A stretch of 64,000 nucleotides of DNA from NCBI GenBank assembly GCA_029260455.1, contig JAJDDF010000011.1, forward strand, positions 253,130 through 317,129, written 5' to 3'. The DNA is from Phycisphaerales bacterium (GTDB lineage Bacteria > Planctomycetota > Phycisphaerae > Phycisphaerales > UBA1924). Shown in pieces: positions 25,939 to 33,783 of the stretch. Position 1 is the first letter of the stretch; each line of letters starts with the position of its first letter. Position numbers and translations under genes: made by a program. The notes under the pieces were generated by a model. That model was given only the letters and a program-made list of their open reading frames with translations, was not told the DNA's origin and did not search any database.

Positions 25939-26625
25939 TCAATTGGAGCTCGGCACGCCGCACGACGCCTGCCCGCGTTTCTCGAGGTACTGCTGGTGAT
26001 AATCTTCAGCTGGGAAGAACTCATCCGCCTCAGTGATTTCCGTCACGATGGGCTTGTTCCATGTGCCGCTCTCAGCGACCGCACCCTTACTCTTTTCCGC
26101 TGCTTCGCGCTGGGCATCGGAGTGGTAAAACACCGCTGAGCGGTACTGCGTCCCGACATCCGGCCCCTGCCGATTCAACTGCGTCGGATTGTGATTGTTC
26201 CAGAACACCGTGAGCAATTTTTCATAGCTCACCACGCTTGGGTCATACTTCAACTGCACAACTTCTGCGTGCCCTGTGCCATCGCCGCACACTTCTTTGT
26301 ATGTGGTTTTGTCCTTGTGCCCGCCGGAATATCCGACCGCAGTGGCCACAACGCCATCCATGTTGCGGTAGTGCGCTTCAGCACCCCAAAAGCATCCCGC
26401 GCCAAAAGTCGCGGTCTCGAGCGCCACCGCATCATTGTTCGCAGCGTCCGACGTCTGGCCATATGCCGTCAACATATAGATGCCGCCGATCAGCTCGGGC
26501 TGTTGTTCACTGGATGGTTCCATCGGTGTTGGTTCTCCCGTCGCATCATCGCTAGCGATCAATATCGCACTACTCACCAGAAACATTCCTGCCACAACGC
26601 CTGCTACCAATGCTTTGCGAATCAT
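25939..26625 (-). CDS. msrA: peptide-methionine (S)-S-oxide reductase MsrA, exported form
   Basis: Reduces methionine-S-sulfoxide in oxidised proteins. The catalytic GAGCFWGAEAHYRN, then VGYSGGHKDKTTYKEVCG, HAEVVQLKYDP, FWNNHNPTQLNRQGPDVGTQ and YRSAVFYHS are all present. A resolving Cys is near the C-terminus (RGQASCGVPS). Unlike cytoplasmic MsrA, the N-terminus (IRKALVAGVVAGMFLVSSAI) is a signal peptide or anchor, followed by an acidic linker, so it probably acts in the periplasm or at the surface. It lies downstream of iscS and iscU on the same strand. Confidence 0.95.
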   Translation of the reverse strand: MIRKALVAGVVAGMFLVSSAILIASDDATGEPTPMEPSSEQQPELIGGIYMLTAYGQTSDAANNDAVALETATFGAGCFWGAEAHYRNMDGVVATAVGYSGGHKDKTTYKEVCGDGTGHAEVVQLKYDPSVVSYEKLLTVFWNNHNPTQLNRQGPDVGTQYRSAVFYHSDAQREAAEKSKGAVAESGTWNKPIVTEITEADEFFPAEDYHQQYLEKRGQASCGVPSSN

Positions 26626-26696
26626 GATTTACTCCCTGAAGGTTCCATTGATCTGGTCAATGACATGGGGGACTCTGTTATTCCCGGAAGCTTCCG

Positions 26697-27095
26697 TCAA
26701 GTATTCTTCTTCTGATAATCCTTGATCGCTGCCTTGATTGAATCCTCGGCAAGCACAGAACAATGGATCTTCACGGGCGGCAGGGCAAGCTCTTCAACGA
26801 TATCCGTGTTCTTAATCTCCATCGCCTCATCCAGAGTCTTGCCTTTGATCCACTCTGTCGCCACAGAGGAACTCGCAATCGCTGACCCGCACCCGAAACA
26901 CTTGAACTTCGCATCTTCGATTTTGCCGGTTGATTGATCAACTTTGATCTGCAGTTGCATCACATCGCCGCACTCCGGCGCACCGACTACGCCCACGCCA
27001 ATGTCAGCGCGCTCTTTCACTTCGGCGGTTGTTCCAAAGTTGCCCACGTTGTTCGGCTTCTCGTAGTGCTTGATGAGTTGTTTGCTATATGCCAT
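26697..27095 (-). CDS. iscU: Fe-S cluster assembly scaffold IscU/NifU-like
   Basis: A 132-residue scaffold on which [2Fe-2S] and [4Fe-4S] clusters are built. The three ligand Cys are present: GAPECGDVMQLQIKVD, FKCFGCGSAIASSS and PVKIHCSVLAEDSIKAAI, together with the Asp after the first Cys. ATG 27095 (MAYSKQLIKHYEKPNNVG) is the family's normal start; the open frame extends upstream into a GC-rich repeat that is not protein-like. It is the second gene after iscS, whose product supplies sulfur. Confidence 0.96.
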   Translation of the reverse strand: MAYSKQLIKHYEKPNNVGNFGTTAEVKERADIGVGVVGAPECGDVMQLQIKVDQSTGKIEDAKFKCFGCGSAIASSSVATEWIKGKTLDEAMEIKNTDIVEELALPPVKIHCSVLAEDSIKAAIKDYQKKNT

Positions 27096-27113
27096 GTTCG
27101 TCTCGCTCCTACT

Positions 27114-27155
27114 CCCCCTCCCGCTGGGAGGGGGTCGGGGGGAGGGGCTCTTCTC
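27114..27155. repeat. CCCTC/GAGGG hairpin repeat between iscS and iscU
   Basis: CCCCCTCCC (27114-27122) pairs perfectly with GGGAGGGGG (27126-27134) around GCT, followed by GGGGGGAGGGGCTCTTCTCC. It belongs to the family at 22201. Located in the iscS-iscU spacer, it could stall RNA decay or transcription between the two genes. Confidence 0.7.
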
Positions 27156-27177
27156 CCAATTGCCCACTGCCAATTGT

Positions 27178-28416
27178 CTAGTGACTCTGCCAGTTAATCG
27201 AATTGATATCAATCCCCTCGTTGTGCATATCCCACAACGGACTCAGTGTCCGCAGGTGATGCACCGCCCAGGTGATCTTCTCAATGGCGAAATCAATTTC
27301 TGCTTCAGTTGTAAAACGCCCGAGAGAAATGCGCAGCGACGAATGCGCCAAATCATCACCCACGCCCAGGCTCTTGAGCACATAGCTCGGCTCAAGTGAT
27401 GCGCTCGTACACGCAGACCCCGATGACACCGCAACATCCTTGATCGCCATCATCAGCCCTTCGCCCTCGACGAACCCAAAGCTCATGTTCATGATGTTGG
27501 GCAGCCGCTTTTCTGCGTGCCCATTCACCTGCACATGATCAATGCTTGCGGACAGTGATTTTTCGAGTTTCGTCCGCAGCGCAAGCAGTCTGTCCCGCTC
27601 CGAATCCATCTCTAGGCTGCACAGTTCGCACGCTTTGCCAAACCCCACAACGCCCGGCACATTCAGAGTCTGCGAGCGATACCCGCGCTCCTGCCCGCCG
27701 CCTTCGATCTGCGCCACCACGCGCACGCGCGGCTTGCGCCGACGCAGATACATCGCCCCCACACCCTTGGGGCCATAGATTTTGTGCCCTGACCATGTCA
27801 ACAAGTCAATATTGTCACGATTCACATCCGTAGGCATCTTGCCAACCCACTGCGTCGCATCCGTATGAAAGATCACATTGCGATCATGACATACTGCGCC
27901 GATCTTCGGCACCTCATTGATCGAACCAATCTCATTGTTCGCCCACATGATCGACACCAGAATCGTGTCCTCGCGCATCGCACCCTTCACCGCCTCGGCA
28001 GTGATCACACCATCTGCTGGCGGCTCAAGAAATGTCACATCAAAGCCCATCTTCTGCAACCGCTTCGCCGGGTCGAGCACCGCCTTGTGCTCATGCTGCG
28101 CTGTGATGATGTGCCCGCGACTGGTTTCGCCCGCTGGCTTCTTCGCGTACATCTCTGCTGCACCTTTGAGTGCAAGGTTGTTTCCCTCGGTCGCGCCGCT
28201 TGTGAAGATAATTTCCTTGGGCTGCGCACCAATCAACTGCGCCGCCTGCGCACGCGCCGCATTCACTGCTGCCTCTGCATCCCAGCCGAACGAATGATTG
28301 CGTGAACCCGGATTGCCATAGATCTCGGTGAAGCAGGGCAGCATCGCCTCCACCACACGCGGGTCAACTCGCGTTGTCGCAGCATTATCCAGATACACAG
28401 GCAACGTCAGCCCCAT
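27178..28416 (-). CDS. iscS: cysteine desulfurase IscS
   Basis: PLP-dependent enzyme that takes sulfur from L-cysteine for Fe-S clusters and tRNA thiolation. PVYLDNAATTRVDPRVVEAM is the classic N-terminus. The PLP Lys is in LLTWSGHKIYGPKGVG, and the mobile active Cys is in AVSSGSACTSASLEPSYVL with the long loop of the group I (IscS/NifS) enzymes. ATG 28416 has GAGGAGA at good distance and gives the normal length (412 residues). No IscR-type regulator precedes it. iscU and msrA follow. Confidence 0.96.
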   Translation of the reverse strand: MGLTLPVYLDNAATTRVDPRVVEAMLPCFTEIYGNPGSRNHSFGWDAEAAVNAARAQAAQLIGAQPKEIIFTSGATEGNNLALKGAAEMYAKKPAGETSRGHIITAQHEHKAVLDPAKRLQKMGFDVTFLEPPADGVITAEAVKGAMREDTILVSIMWANNEIGSINEVPKIGAVCHDRNVIFHTDATQWVGKMPTDVNRDNIDLLTWSGHKIYGPKGVGAMYLRRRKPRVRVVAQIEGGGQERGYRSQTLNVPGVVGFGKACELCSLEMDSERDRLLALRTKLEKSLSASIDHVQVNGHAEKRLPNIMNMSFGFVEGEGLMMAIKDVAVSSGSACTSASLEPSYVLKSLGVGDDLAHSSLRISLGRFTTEAEIDFAIEKITWAVHHLRTLSPLWDMHNEGIDINSINWQSH

Positions 28417-28511
28417 ATGAAAAATCTCCTCGATCAATTAGACCGCCAGCCTCTTTAGAATCATTCCACGATAGGCACTCTACCCGAGGTTGGCCCAGTT
28501 GCGACGCCGTC

Positions 28512-29408
28512 TCACGCGCCAAATAGTGTTGCCTCTGGCGCAGGTTGGTCAATGGAATTTCGGACCCCATGTTCGCAAATAATAGGCAGCACCCCTCGTT
28601 GCGCGAACCGCTTGGCTGTGGGTAGGTCCGTCATGCGTCCAGGTCTTTGCCGCGTCGCGTGATAGAGATGCCACGCCGGGATCGCCGCGCACGCCGGCCT
28701 GACCCGTGCCCCGATTTTCGCCGCCCGGTAGGCAAACTCATCGTCCTTGAAGCCCCAGCCCCGGTACCGCTCATCAAACCCGTTGAGCTTCTCATACAGG
28801 GCAAGATGCGTCGAAAAATGCCCGCCGAGCAGCTTCGGCTTGTGCAGTGCCCCGAGCCTCAACCGGCGCATCAGCAGGTGCTTGCGATAACGCAGATCGC
28901 GATGCTCAAGCTGCGCCATGTCTTCCAGCGTCGGCGTGAGGTCAAGCCCATTCGCACAGATGGATTCACACGTCATCGCCGCCGACCGCGCCTCGCCAAC
29001 TTCGGTGCGATAGGGATAGATCAGGTCGCACCCGCCGTGTTCAAGACCGATGCGCAGATGCGCTTCGACAAGTCCTTCCGGTGCAAGCATGTCGCCATCA
29101 AGAATGATGAGCCGTTGATTCGCCGCCGCCGGTGCGCCGATCTGCTCCAACAATGCGCGCACGCCGTTGTTGCGCACCTGGCACAATCGTTCGCCTTCTT
29201 GCCGGACCCGCCGAACCCACCAGATGGGCATCGACATCTGTTCTGCGCACTGTTTGATCACATCGCCGATCGCCGGGTTATCGGTATCGCACGACACGAC
29301 GATGGAATCCGAGCGCCGAGTCTGCTGCGCAAGCGCCGCAAGCACGCACTCGAGATATCTCGGCACATGCGTAGGAATCACAACATGGATCGCTTGCTCG
29401 TGTGGCAC
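28512..29408 (-). CDS. glycosyltransferase family 2-like protein with galactosyltransferase-like C-terminal domain
   Basis: A 298-residue GT-A fold enzyme that would transfer a sugar from a nucleotide donor to a surface glycan. HVVIPTHVPRYLECVLAAL is the GT2 start; LIILDGDMLAPEG gives the metal-binding DxD (Asp-Gly-Asp). LLGGHFSTHLALYEKLNGFD followed by ERYRGWGFKDDEFAYR matches the GT7C-type region of chondroitin polymerase-like enzymes, with the conserved WGxxDdE. There is no membrane helix. Donor and acceptor are unknown. Confidence 0.87.
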   Translation of the reverse strand: MPHEQAIHVVIPTHVPRYLECVLAALAQQTRRSDSIVVSCDTDNPAIGDVIKQCAEQMSMPIWWVRRVRQEGERLCQVRNNGVRALLEQIGAPAAANQRLIILDGDMLAPEGLVEAHLRIGLEHGGCDLIYPYRTEVGEARSAAMTCESICANGLDLTPTLEDMAQLEHRDLRYRKHLLMRRLRLGALHKPKLLGGHFSTHLALYEKLNGFDERYRGWGFKDDEFAYRAAKIGARVRPACAAIPAWHLYHATRQRPGRMTDLPTAKRFAQRGVLPIICEHGVRNSIDQPAPEATLFGA

Positions 29409-29445
29409 CAGGGTAGTTTACTGCGGGCTCCTGTCCTCTTGATCC

Positions 29446-29483
29446 GGGTGCCGTGGTCTGAGTCCGCGAAGGCCACGTTCTTG
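29446..29483 (+). repeat. left half of the 93-bp TIR element
   Basis: GGGTGCCGTGGTCTGAGTCC and the following GCGAAGGCCACGTTCTTG match the left 38 bases of the element at 52822 almost exactly. The right half is missing; the sequence passes into the 58-bp repeat at 29493. The 29409-29736 stretch has no gene and is mostly repeats. Confidence 0.75.
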
Positions 29484-29492
29484 CGCTGGATC

Positions 29493-29550
29493 AAAGAACC
29501 GCGCGATTCACACGAGGAACGTGCTCATCACGGGCATCCGAGTTCTGGTG
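29493..29550 (+). repeat. 58-bp repeat, inverted copy at 31277-31334
   Basis: About 50 of 58 positions match the reverse complement of 31277-31334, including GCACGAGGAACGT-type and TTCTGGTG cores. The pair encloses the beta-helix protein gene. Confidence 0.8.
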
Positions 29551-29599
29551 AACCGCGACTATTCTCTTGCGTTTTGCGACGTTGCGGGAGCGTTCTTCT

Positions 29600-29642
29600 C
29601 CCCCTCTCCCCTTTGGGAAAGGGCCGGGGGGAGGGGTTTCTT
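29600..29642. repeat. CCCTC/GAGGG repeat upstream of the beta-helix gene
   Basis: CCCCCTCTCCCCTTTGGGAA then AGGGCCGGGGGGAGGGG and TTTCTT. Imperfect member of the family at 22201 with the same GGGGAGGGG-TTTCTT right end. Confidence 0.6.
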
Positions 29643-29736
29643 ACCTTCCCAACCAACTCTATCCTTGTTTTTCGAGCCTCATCCCTTATAAATGAGGTGC
29701 CCAAATGTCGTTCTTTTCGGGCAGAGGAGAGACCCT

Positions 29737-31266
29737 ATGCAACGATGTGTCACTATGTGCCTGAGCGCCATCCTTGGTTTGTGCGCAACCGCCAATGCTG
29801 CCATCATCAACGTCCCCGCCGATCACCCGACGCTTCAGGGGGCCATCAATGCCGCAGTGGATGGTGATGAGATCATCGTGCAGCCGGGTACCTATTCGGA
29901 GAACGTGAACACGCTGGGCAAGAGGATCATTATCCGCAGCGTCGGCCCGCTCGATCCTGATGTCGTCGATGCAACGATCATCAATGCGCAGGGGTCGGGG
30001 ACAGTGGTGACTTGCAATACAGGTGAGCAAATAGATACAGAGATTGTCGGGCTGACGCTTCAAGGCGGCAATGCGTTCAATGGCGGGGGTCTACAGTGCA
30101 ATGGCACAAACCCGACCATTCGCCAGTGCCACTTCCGGAATAACACCAGCGACAAAGGCGCTGGAGCGCACGCATTTGCAGGCTTTCCCAGGTTTTTTCA
30201 ATGCAAGTTTACCGACAACTCAGCGACCGGTCTTGGCGGTGGCATCTACATTCAGGATGTAACAGCCAATACCACTGTCGTCGAATGTGTTTTCGTGAAT
30301 AACACCGCCACCGTTTCTGGCGGCGGACTCCATATCCAAAATGTATCTGGCAATACCACCAGCGTTGTCAAATGTGTTTTCGTGAATAACACCGCGCCCT
30401 TGGGCGGTGGGCTTGCCAATGACTCAGGCAATGTCGATGTAAACAGATGTCTCATTGTCGACAACCATGCCGATGATCCGTCCTTCGCGCGCGGGGGCGG
30501 CATCATGAACAATGGCGATGTAAGGGCCATCAATTCATTGATCGCATCGAACACTTCGACATCACCCATTGATGGTGATGGCGGCGGGATTTCAAACACA
30601 GGTGTCCTGACCCTCATCAACACCACGATTGTGAACAACATCGCGAGTTTCCCTGGGGGCGGCGGCGGGATTTTCGTAGAAGGTGGAGGTACGTTGACCG
30701 GGCACAACAGCATCTGCTGGGGTGGCACGCCGAACGAGATCGACATCTTCAATTCTCCGGACCCGACGTTTACGTTCTCCGACCTACCAGGCGGACCGCC
30801 TCCGGGCCCCGGCAATATCAGTGAACCCCCCAATTTTTTCGATCCCGATGGCCTCGACAACCTGCCCGGCACGCTCGATGACGACTATCGCCTTGGAATC
30901 GGTTCACCTGCCATTGATGCCGGCAACACTTCGATGGTGCTCGTCAGTATGCCGACCGATGCCGATGGGCTCATTCGGGTCGTTGATGATCCATTTACCG
31001 CCGACACAGGCTTCGGCGTGCCTCCGAGGGCAAGCAATGGCCCGGGCGTGGGGCCGATTGTTGACATGGGGGCCTATGAGGTCCAGATTTGCCCCGCAGA
31101 CGGGAATGGCGATCGTGTTGTCAATCTTGATGACCTTCAAATCCTGCTCTTCAGCTTTGGCGGCGTTGTTGCGCCATTCACCAATGGCGATGCCAATGGC
31201 GATGGCGTGGTCAATCTGGATGATTTGCAGTTGTTGTTGTTCGCCTTTGGGATGAGTTGCAACTGA
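29737..31266 (+). CDS. exported right-handed beta-helix protein with C-terminal dockerin-like repeats
   Basis: A 509-residue secreted or surface protein. A signal peptide (RCVTMCLSAILGLCATANAA) is followed by VPADHPTLQGAINAAVDGDE and VQPGTYSENVN, the entry of many polymorphic beta-helix proteins. Repeats of the type CVFVNNTA...GGGL and LIVDN, GGGI follow (about residues 110-330), giving a pectate-lyase-like coil. The C-terminus has two dockerin type I-like calcium loops: DGNGDRVVNLDDLQILLFSF and DANGDGVVNLDDLQLLLFAF, ending in GMSCN. ATG 29737 follows AGAGGAGAG. The last 60 residues probably serve in surface sorting or anchoring. Ligand or enzymatic role is unknown. Confidence 0.88.
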   Translation: MQRCVTMCLSAILGLCATANAAIINVPADHPTLQGAINAAVDGDEIIVQPGTYSENVNTLGKRIIIRSVGPLDPDVVDATIINAQGSGTVVTCNTGEQIDTEIVGLTLQGGNAFNGGGLQCNGTNPTIRQCHFRNNTSDKGAGAHAFAGFPRFFQCKFTDNSATGLGGGIYIQDVTANTTVVECVFVNNTATVSGGGLHIQNVSGNTTSVVKCVFVNNTAPLGGGLANDSGNVDVNRCLIVDNHADDPSFARGGGIMNNGDVRAINSLIASNTSTSPIDGDGGGISNTGVLTLINTTIVNNIASFPGGGGGIFVEGGGTLTGHNSICWGGTPNEIDIFNSPDPTFTFSDLPGGPPPGPGNISEPPNFFDPDGLDNLPGTLDDDYRLGIGSPAIDAGNTSMVLVSMPTDADGLIRVVDDPFTADTGFGVPPRASNGPGVGPIVDMGAYEVQICPADGNGDRVVNLDDLQILLFSFGGVVAPFTNGDANGDGVVNLDDLQLLLFAFGMSCN

Positions 31267-31276
31267 CGGCCTCTCC

Positions 31277-31334
31277 CACCAGAACCCAGACGCCGGTGAT
31301 GAGTACGTTCCTCGTGCGAATCGCGCGGTTTCTT
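31277..31334 (-). repeat. 58-bp repeat, inverted copy of 29493-29550
   Basis: It starts 11 bases after the stop of the beta-helix gene and is the reverse complement of the upstream copy at about 86 percent. The 31267-31740 stretch holds no gene; it is a chain of at least six repeats. Confidence 0.8.
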
Positions 31335-31374
31335 CCTCTTGTCTGTATCGCATAAGGAGAGGGAGTCAGGAAAG

Positions 31375-31400
31375 TGAGACACGCGGGACGCCTGCCCCAC
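31375..31400. repeat. inverted copy of the AGGCG/CGCCT repeat
   Basis: GTGAGACACGCGGGACGCCT then GCCCCAC. Its reverse complement, GTGGGGCAGGCGTCCCGCGT-GTC, matches 22171 and 62841 with a few changes. Confidence 0.65.
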
Positions 31401-31467
31401 AAGAGAAAAGAGAAAGAGAAACTCCGCGTTGCGCTCGGGGCTGGTCAAGACATTTCGAATGCGTGCT

Positions 31468-31560
31468 GGGTGCCGTGGTCTAAGTTCGCCTTGGCGGACG
31501 CAGGCCACGTTCTTCGTATCCAATACACATGGCCTTCGTTTCACTCAGACCATGGCACCC
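31468..31560. repeat. 93-bp element with terminal inverted repeats, copy 1
   Basis: Left end GGGTGCCGTGGTCTAA and right end TCAGACCATGGCACCC are near-perfect inverted repeats. The inside contains GGCCACGTTCTTCGTATC and ACACATGGCCTTC. It has the same total length as the copy at 52822-52914. It carries no coding capacity. Confidence 0.82.
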
Positions 31561-31568
31561 GAACAAGA

Positions 31569-31632
31569 AACCCCTCACCCGTCTTGATCGCGCACGATCA
31601 ATCCACCCTCTCCCCCTGAAGGGGGCGAGGGA
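31569..31632. repeat. two-hairpin CCCTC/GAGGG repeat, reverse orientation
   Basis: Read on the plus strand: AAACCCCTCACCC, inner hairpin TTGATCG/CGATCAA (31574-31591), CCACCCTC, then outer hairpin CCCTCTCCCCC (31606-31616) with GGGGGCGAGGG (31621-31631). Same plan as 22201 and 62911 with a different inner stem. Confidence 0.75.
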
Positions 31633-31639
31633 GCGGAAA

Positions 31640-31669
31640 GTACCCTCGCGCTCGCGCTTGGGGCTGGTC
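31640..31669. repeat. GCGCTCGCGC hairpin repeat
   Basis: GTACCCTCGCGCTCGCGCTT then GGGGCTGGTC. Near copy of 23938 and 53942, here not next to a start codon. Confidence 0.65.
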
Positions 31670-31694
31670 ATTCTTCTTATTCATCCAATCTGAT

Positions 31695-31740
31695 TTCTTC
31701 TCTGCGATCTCTGCGCCTCTGCGGTGAATCTTCTTCTTTC
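31695..31740. repeat. CTCTGCGCCTCTGCGGTGA-type repeat ending at a stop codon
   Basis: TTCTCTGCGATCTCTGCGCC then TCTGCGGTGAATCTTCTTC. It ends directly before the stop codon of the UVR-motif gene (minus strand, 31741). Related copies: 53903-53940 and 62991-63040. Confidence 0.7.
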
Positions 31741-32559
31741 CTAGTCTTTGAGCATCCGCAGCTCATCGCGCAGAATCGCTGCCAGTTCGTAATTCTCTGC
31801 CTTGAGTGATTCTTCGAGTCGGCGTTTCAGTTCGCTGCGCTGACTCGCGGGCAATTTCTTGGCAAGTTCGGCGCGCATGCCGCGCAATAGTTGGGCTTCA
31901 TGTGAATCTTCAAAGGCTTCAAGTCGCCCAGCCTGATCGTAAATGTTTCGCACATCGTTGATGCCGATGTCGATCAGAACAAGCGCCGCGCCGGGTTCAT
32001 CCATGGCAAGCATCTGGCTTGCCAGGGCGCGCGTGCGCATCATGGCGATGAAGGGACGAAACTGGAGAAGCATCTCGCGGTCTTCCACATCTTTCGCATA
32101 TTGTTCGCACAGATCGATCACGCGCATGTTGCGGGAGGTGTCGCGCACTACGCCATCGAAATCACCAAGCACCAACAGTGAGATATACCGGTGGTAATAC
32201 TGCACCGCCTCTTCGCGGAGTCCCCGGCAGTCATCGGTGTTCAACCCCGCGCTGCTAGGCAGATCATCGCCAACGGCGTTGTTCTCATCACCGGTTGAGT
32301 CGTCCCCCGCAAGTTCACCAGTATTGGGCATGCCCTGCTCGATCTCCTCATCGATGCGTAATTCGTGATGCTCAAGGAGGCTTTCGCACCCTTTGGGCCG
32401 GAGGCCGTCGGGTCTGCCTGAGGCCTCCATCTGGAGTACTCCGAGATCAACGCGCATCTGAACTTTGGGCCGGCCATCATCACCTTCGATGAGGCGGACA
32501 TTAAGCTGACCCGACTCGTAGGGCCACGTATTGAGGATGGAGGACAAATCGGTGGTCAT
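31741..32559 (-). CDS. UVR (UvrB/UvrC)-motif protein of unknown function
   Basis: A 272-residue soluble protein. The last 35 residues are a UVR motif (LKRRLEESLKAENYELAAIL then RDELRML), the helical hairpin by which UvrB and UvrC interact and which also occurs in McsA and ClpC. The central part (YYHRYISLLVLGDFDGVVRD; LQFRPFIAMMRTRALASQML) is helical; the N-terminal part has a short beta region (QLNVRLIEGDDGRPKVQMRV) and an acidic linker. No nuclease or kinase motif was seen. ATG 32559 follows CGGAGCC; ATG 32601 is the alternative. The McsA-type zinc Cys pairs are absent. Confidence 0.78.
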   Translation of the reverse strand: MTTDLSSILNTWPYESGQLNVRLIEGDDGRPKVQMRVDLGVLQMEASGRPDGLRPKGCESLLEHHELRIDEEIEQGMPNTGELAGDDSTGDENNAVGDDLPSSAGLNTDDCRGLREEAVQYYHRYISLLVLGDFDGVVRDTSRNMRVIDLCEQYAKDVEDREMLLQFRPFIAMMRTRALASQMLAMDEPGAALVLIDIGINDVRNIYDQAGRLEAFEDSHEAQLLRGMRAELAKKLPASQRSELKRRLEESLKAENYELAAILRDELRMLKD

Positions 32560-32822
32560 GGCAGGCTCCGATAACTCATTGGGGATATTCGCTAGGGACA
32601 TTCGGATCGGTCAGAGAGTATGTCGGTTGATTTGCGCCAATGCCCCAGTCGTCACGGTAGGCCTTGGGGTCGGGTCTGAATGCTTTGGGCGCTGAATCAT
32701 TGGAAAGATTGCGTCGATGCCCACTTTGTGGGGTGCGAAAAGCTCAGAACGTGCTACTCTAGCGCGCCGAGGGAAATCGCGACCAGACGGAGAACGTTTG
32801 GCGTGGAGGAGAAACGGAGTTC

Positions 32823-33752
32823 ATGGCAAGGCGCGAGCTAGAATCCGATCTGCAGTTGTACCTGCGACAGATCAACACGATCAATTTGCTGACTCCTATG
32901 GAGGAGCGCGAGTTGGGGTGGCAGGTCATCAATGATGCATGTCCTGCTGCGCGGGATCGCCTTGTGCAAAGCAATTTGCGTCTTGTTGTTTCGATCGGCA
33001 AGCACTACACCAATCGCGGGTTGACCCTTACTGATCTCATTGAAGAGGGCAACATCGGTCTCATTCGCGCCGTCGAGGGTTTCGACCCGGCGCAAGGCGC
33101 TCGATTCAGCACCTACGCGAGTTGGTGGATTAAGCAGGCGATCAAGCGGGCGCTAATGAATTCGGGTCAGCCGCTGCATGTGCCAGCGTATATGGTCGAA
33201 CTGATTGCAAAGTGGAAGCAGATTTCAGCTCGTTTTCTTGATGAATACAATCGCGTGCCGACACTTGAAGAACTCAGCAAGCTCATGGGCTTGCCGATCC
33301 GCAAGATTCGTGTGATTCATGACGCAGGGCGCGCGATGTACGCAGCGCCGAGTACGACCGTTGACAGTGATGGCAAGCAGACATCATTTGAAGATCGCAT
33401 CGCAGATGACTCTTCGCCCGCGCCTGATCAGACGGTGTTCCGCCGGGATGAGCTTTCGACGGTGTACAAGCTGCTCGATGCGATTGATGAGCGAGAAGCT
33501 CGTGTGCTTCGCCTGCGGTTTGGGCTGGATGGCAAAGAACCCCTGACCCTCAAGCAGATTGGCGAGGAAATTGGTCTGACGCGCGAACGGGTGCGCCAGA
33601 TTGAGGTCGAAGCGCTCGCCAAGCTCAACCAGCGCATGTCAGAAAATCAACCCGGGACTAGCTTCAGACGACCAGCACAGGGACGCGCAACACATAGCGT
33701 TCGTCCAGTTCCCAGACGCGCGGAGATCTCCCAGAAACGTGCCGCGGGTTGA
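32823..33752 (+). CDS. RNA polymerase sigma-70 family factor (RpoD/SigA-like)
   Basis: A 309-residue primary-type or group 2 sigma factor. Region 1.2 ([20 protein letters not shown]), region 2 ([55 protein letters not shown]), region 3 and region 4.2 ([20 protein letters not shown]) are all present. The acidic region 1.1 of large RpoD proteins is missing. About 35 residues of basic, Pro/Arg-rich tail follow region 4. ATG 32823 follows GGAGGAGAAACGGAG. The TPR-sulfotransferase gene starts 31 bases after its stop. Confidence 0.94.
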   Translation: MARRELESDLQLYLRQINTINLLTPMEERELGWQVINDACPAARDRLVQSNLRLVVSIGKHYTNRGLTLTDLIEEGNIGLIRAVEGFDPAQGARFSTYASWWIKQAIKRALMNSGQPLHVPAYMVELIAKWKQISARFLDEYNRVPTLEELSKLMGLPIRKIRVIHDAGRAMYAAPSTTVDSDGKQTSFEDRIADDSSPAPDQTVFRRDELSTVYKLLDAIDEREARVLRLRFGLDGKEPLTLKQIGEEIGLTRERVRQIEVEALAKLNQRMSENQPGTSFRRPAQGRATHSVRPVPRRAEISQKRAAG

Positions 33753-33783
33753 AACCTTCTTGCGAACCTCGTACAAGGCTTCT

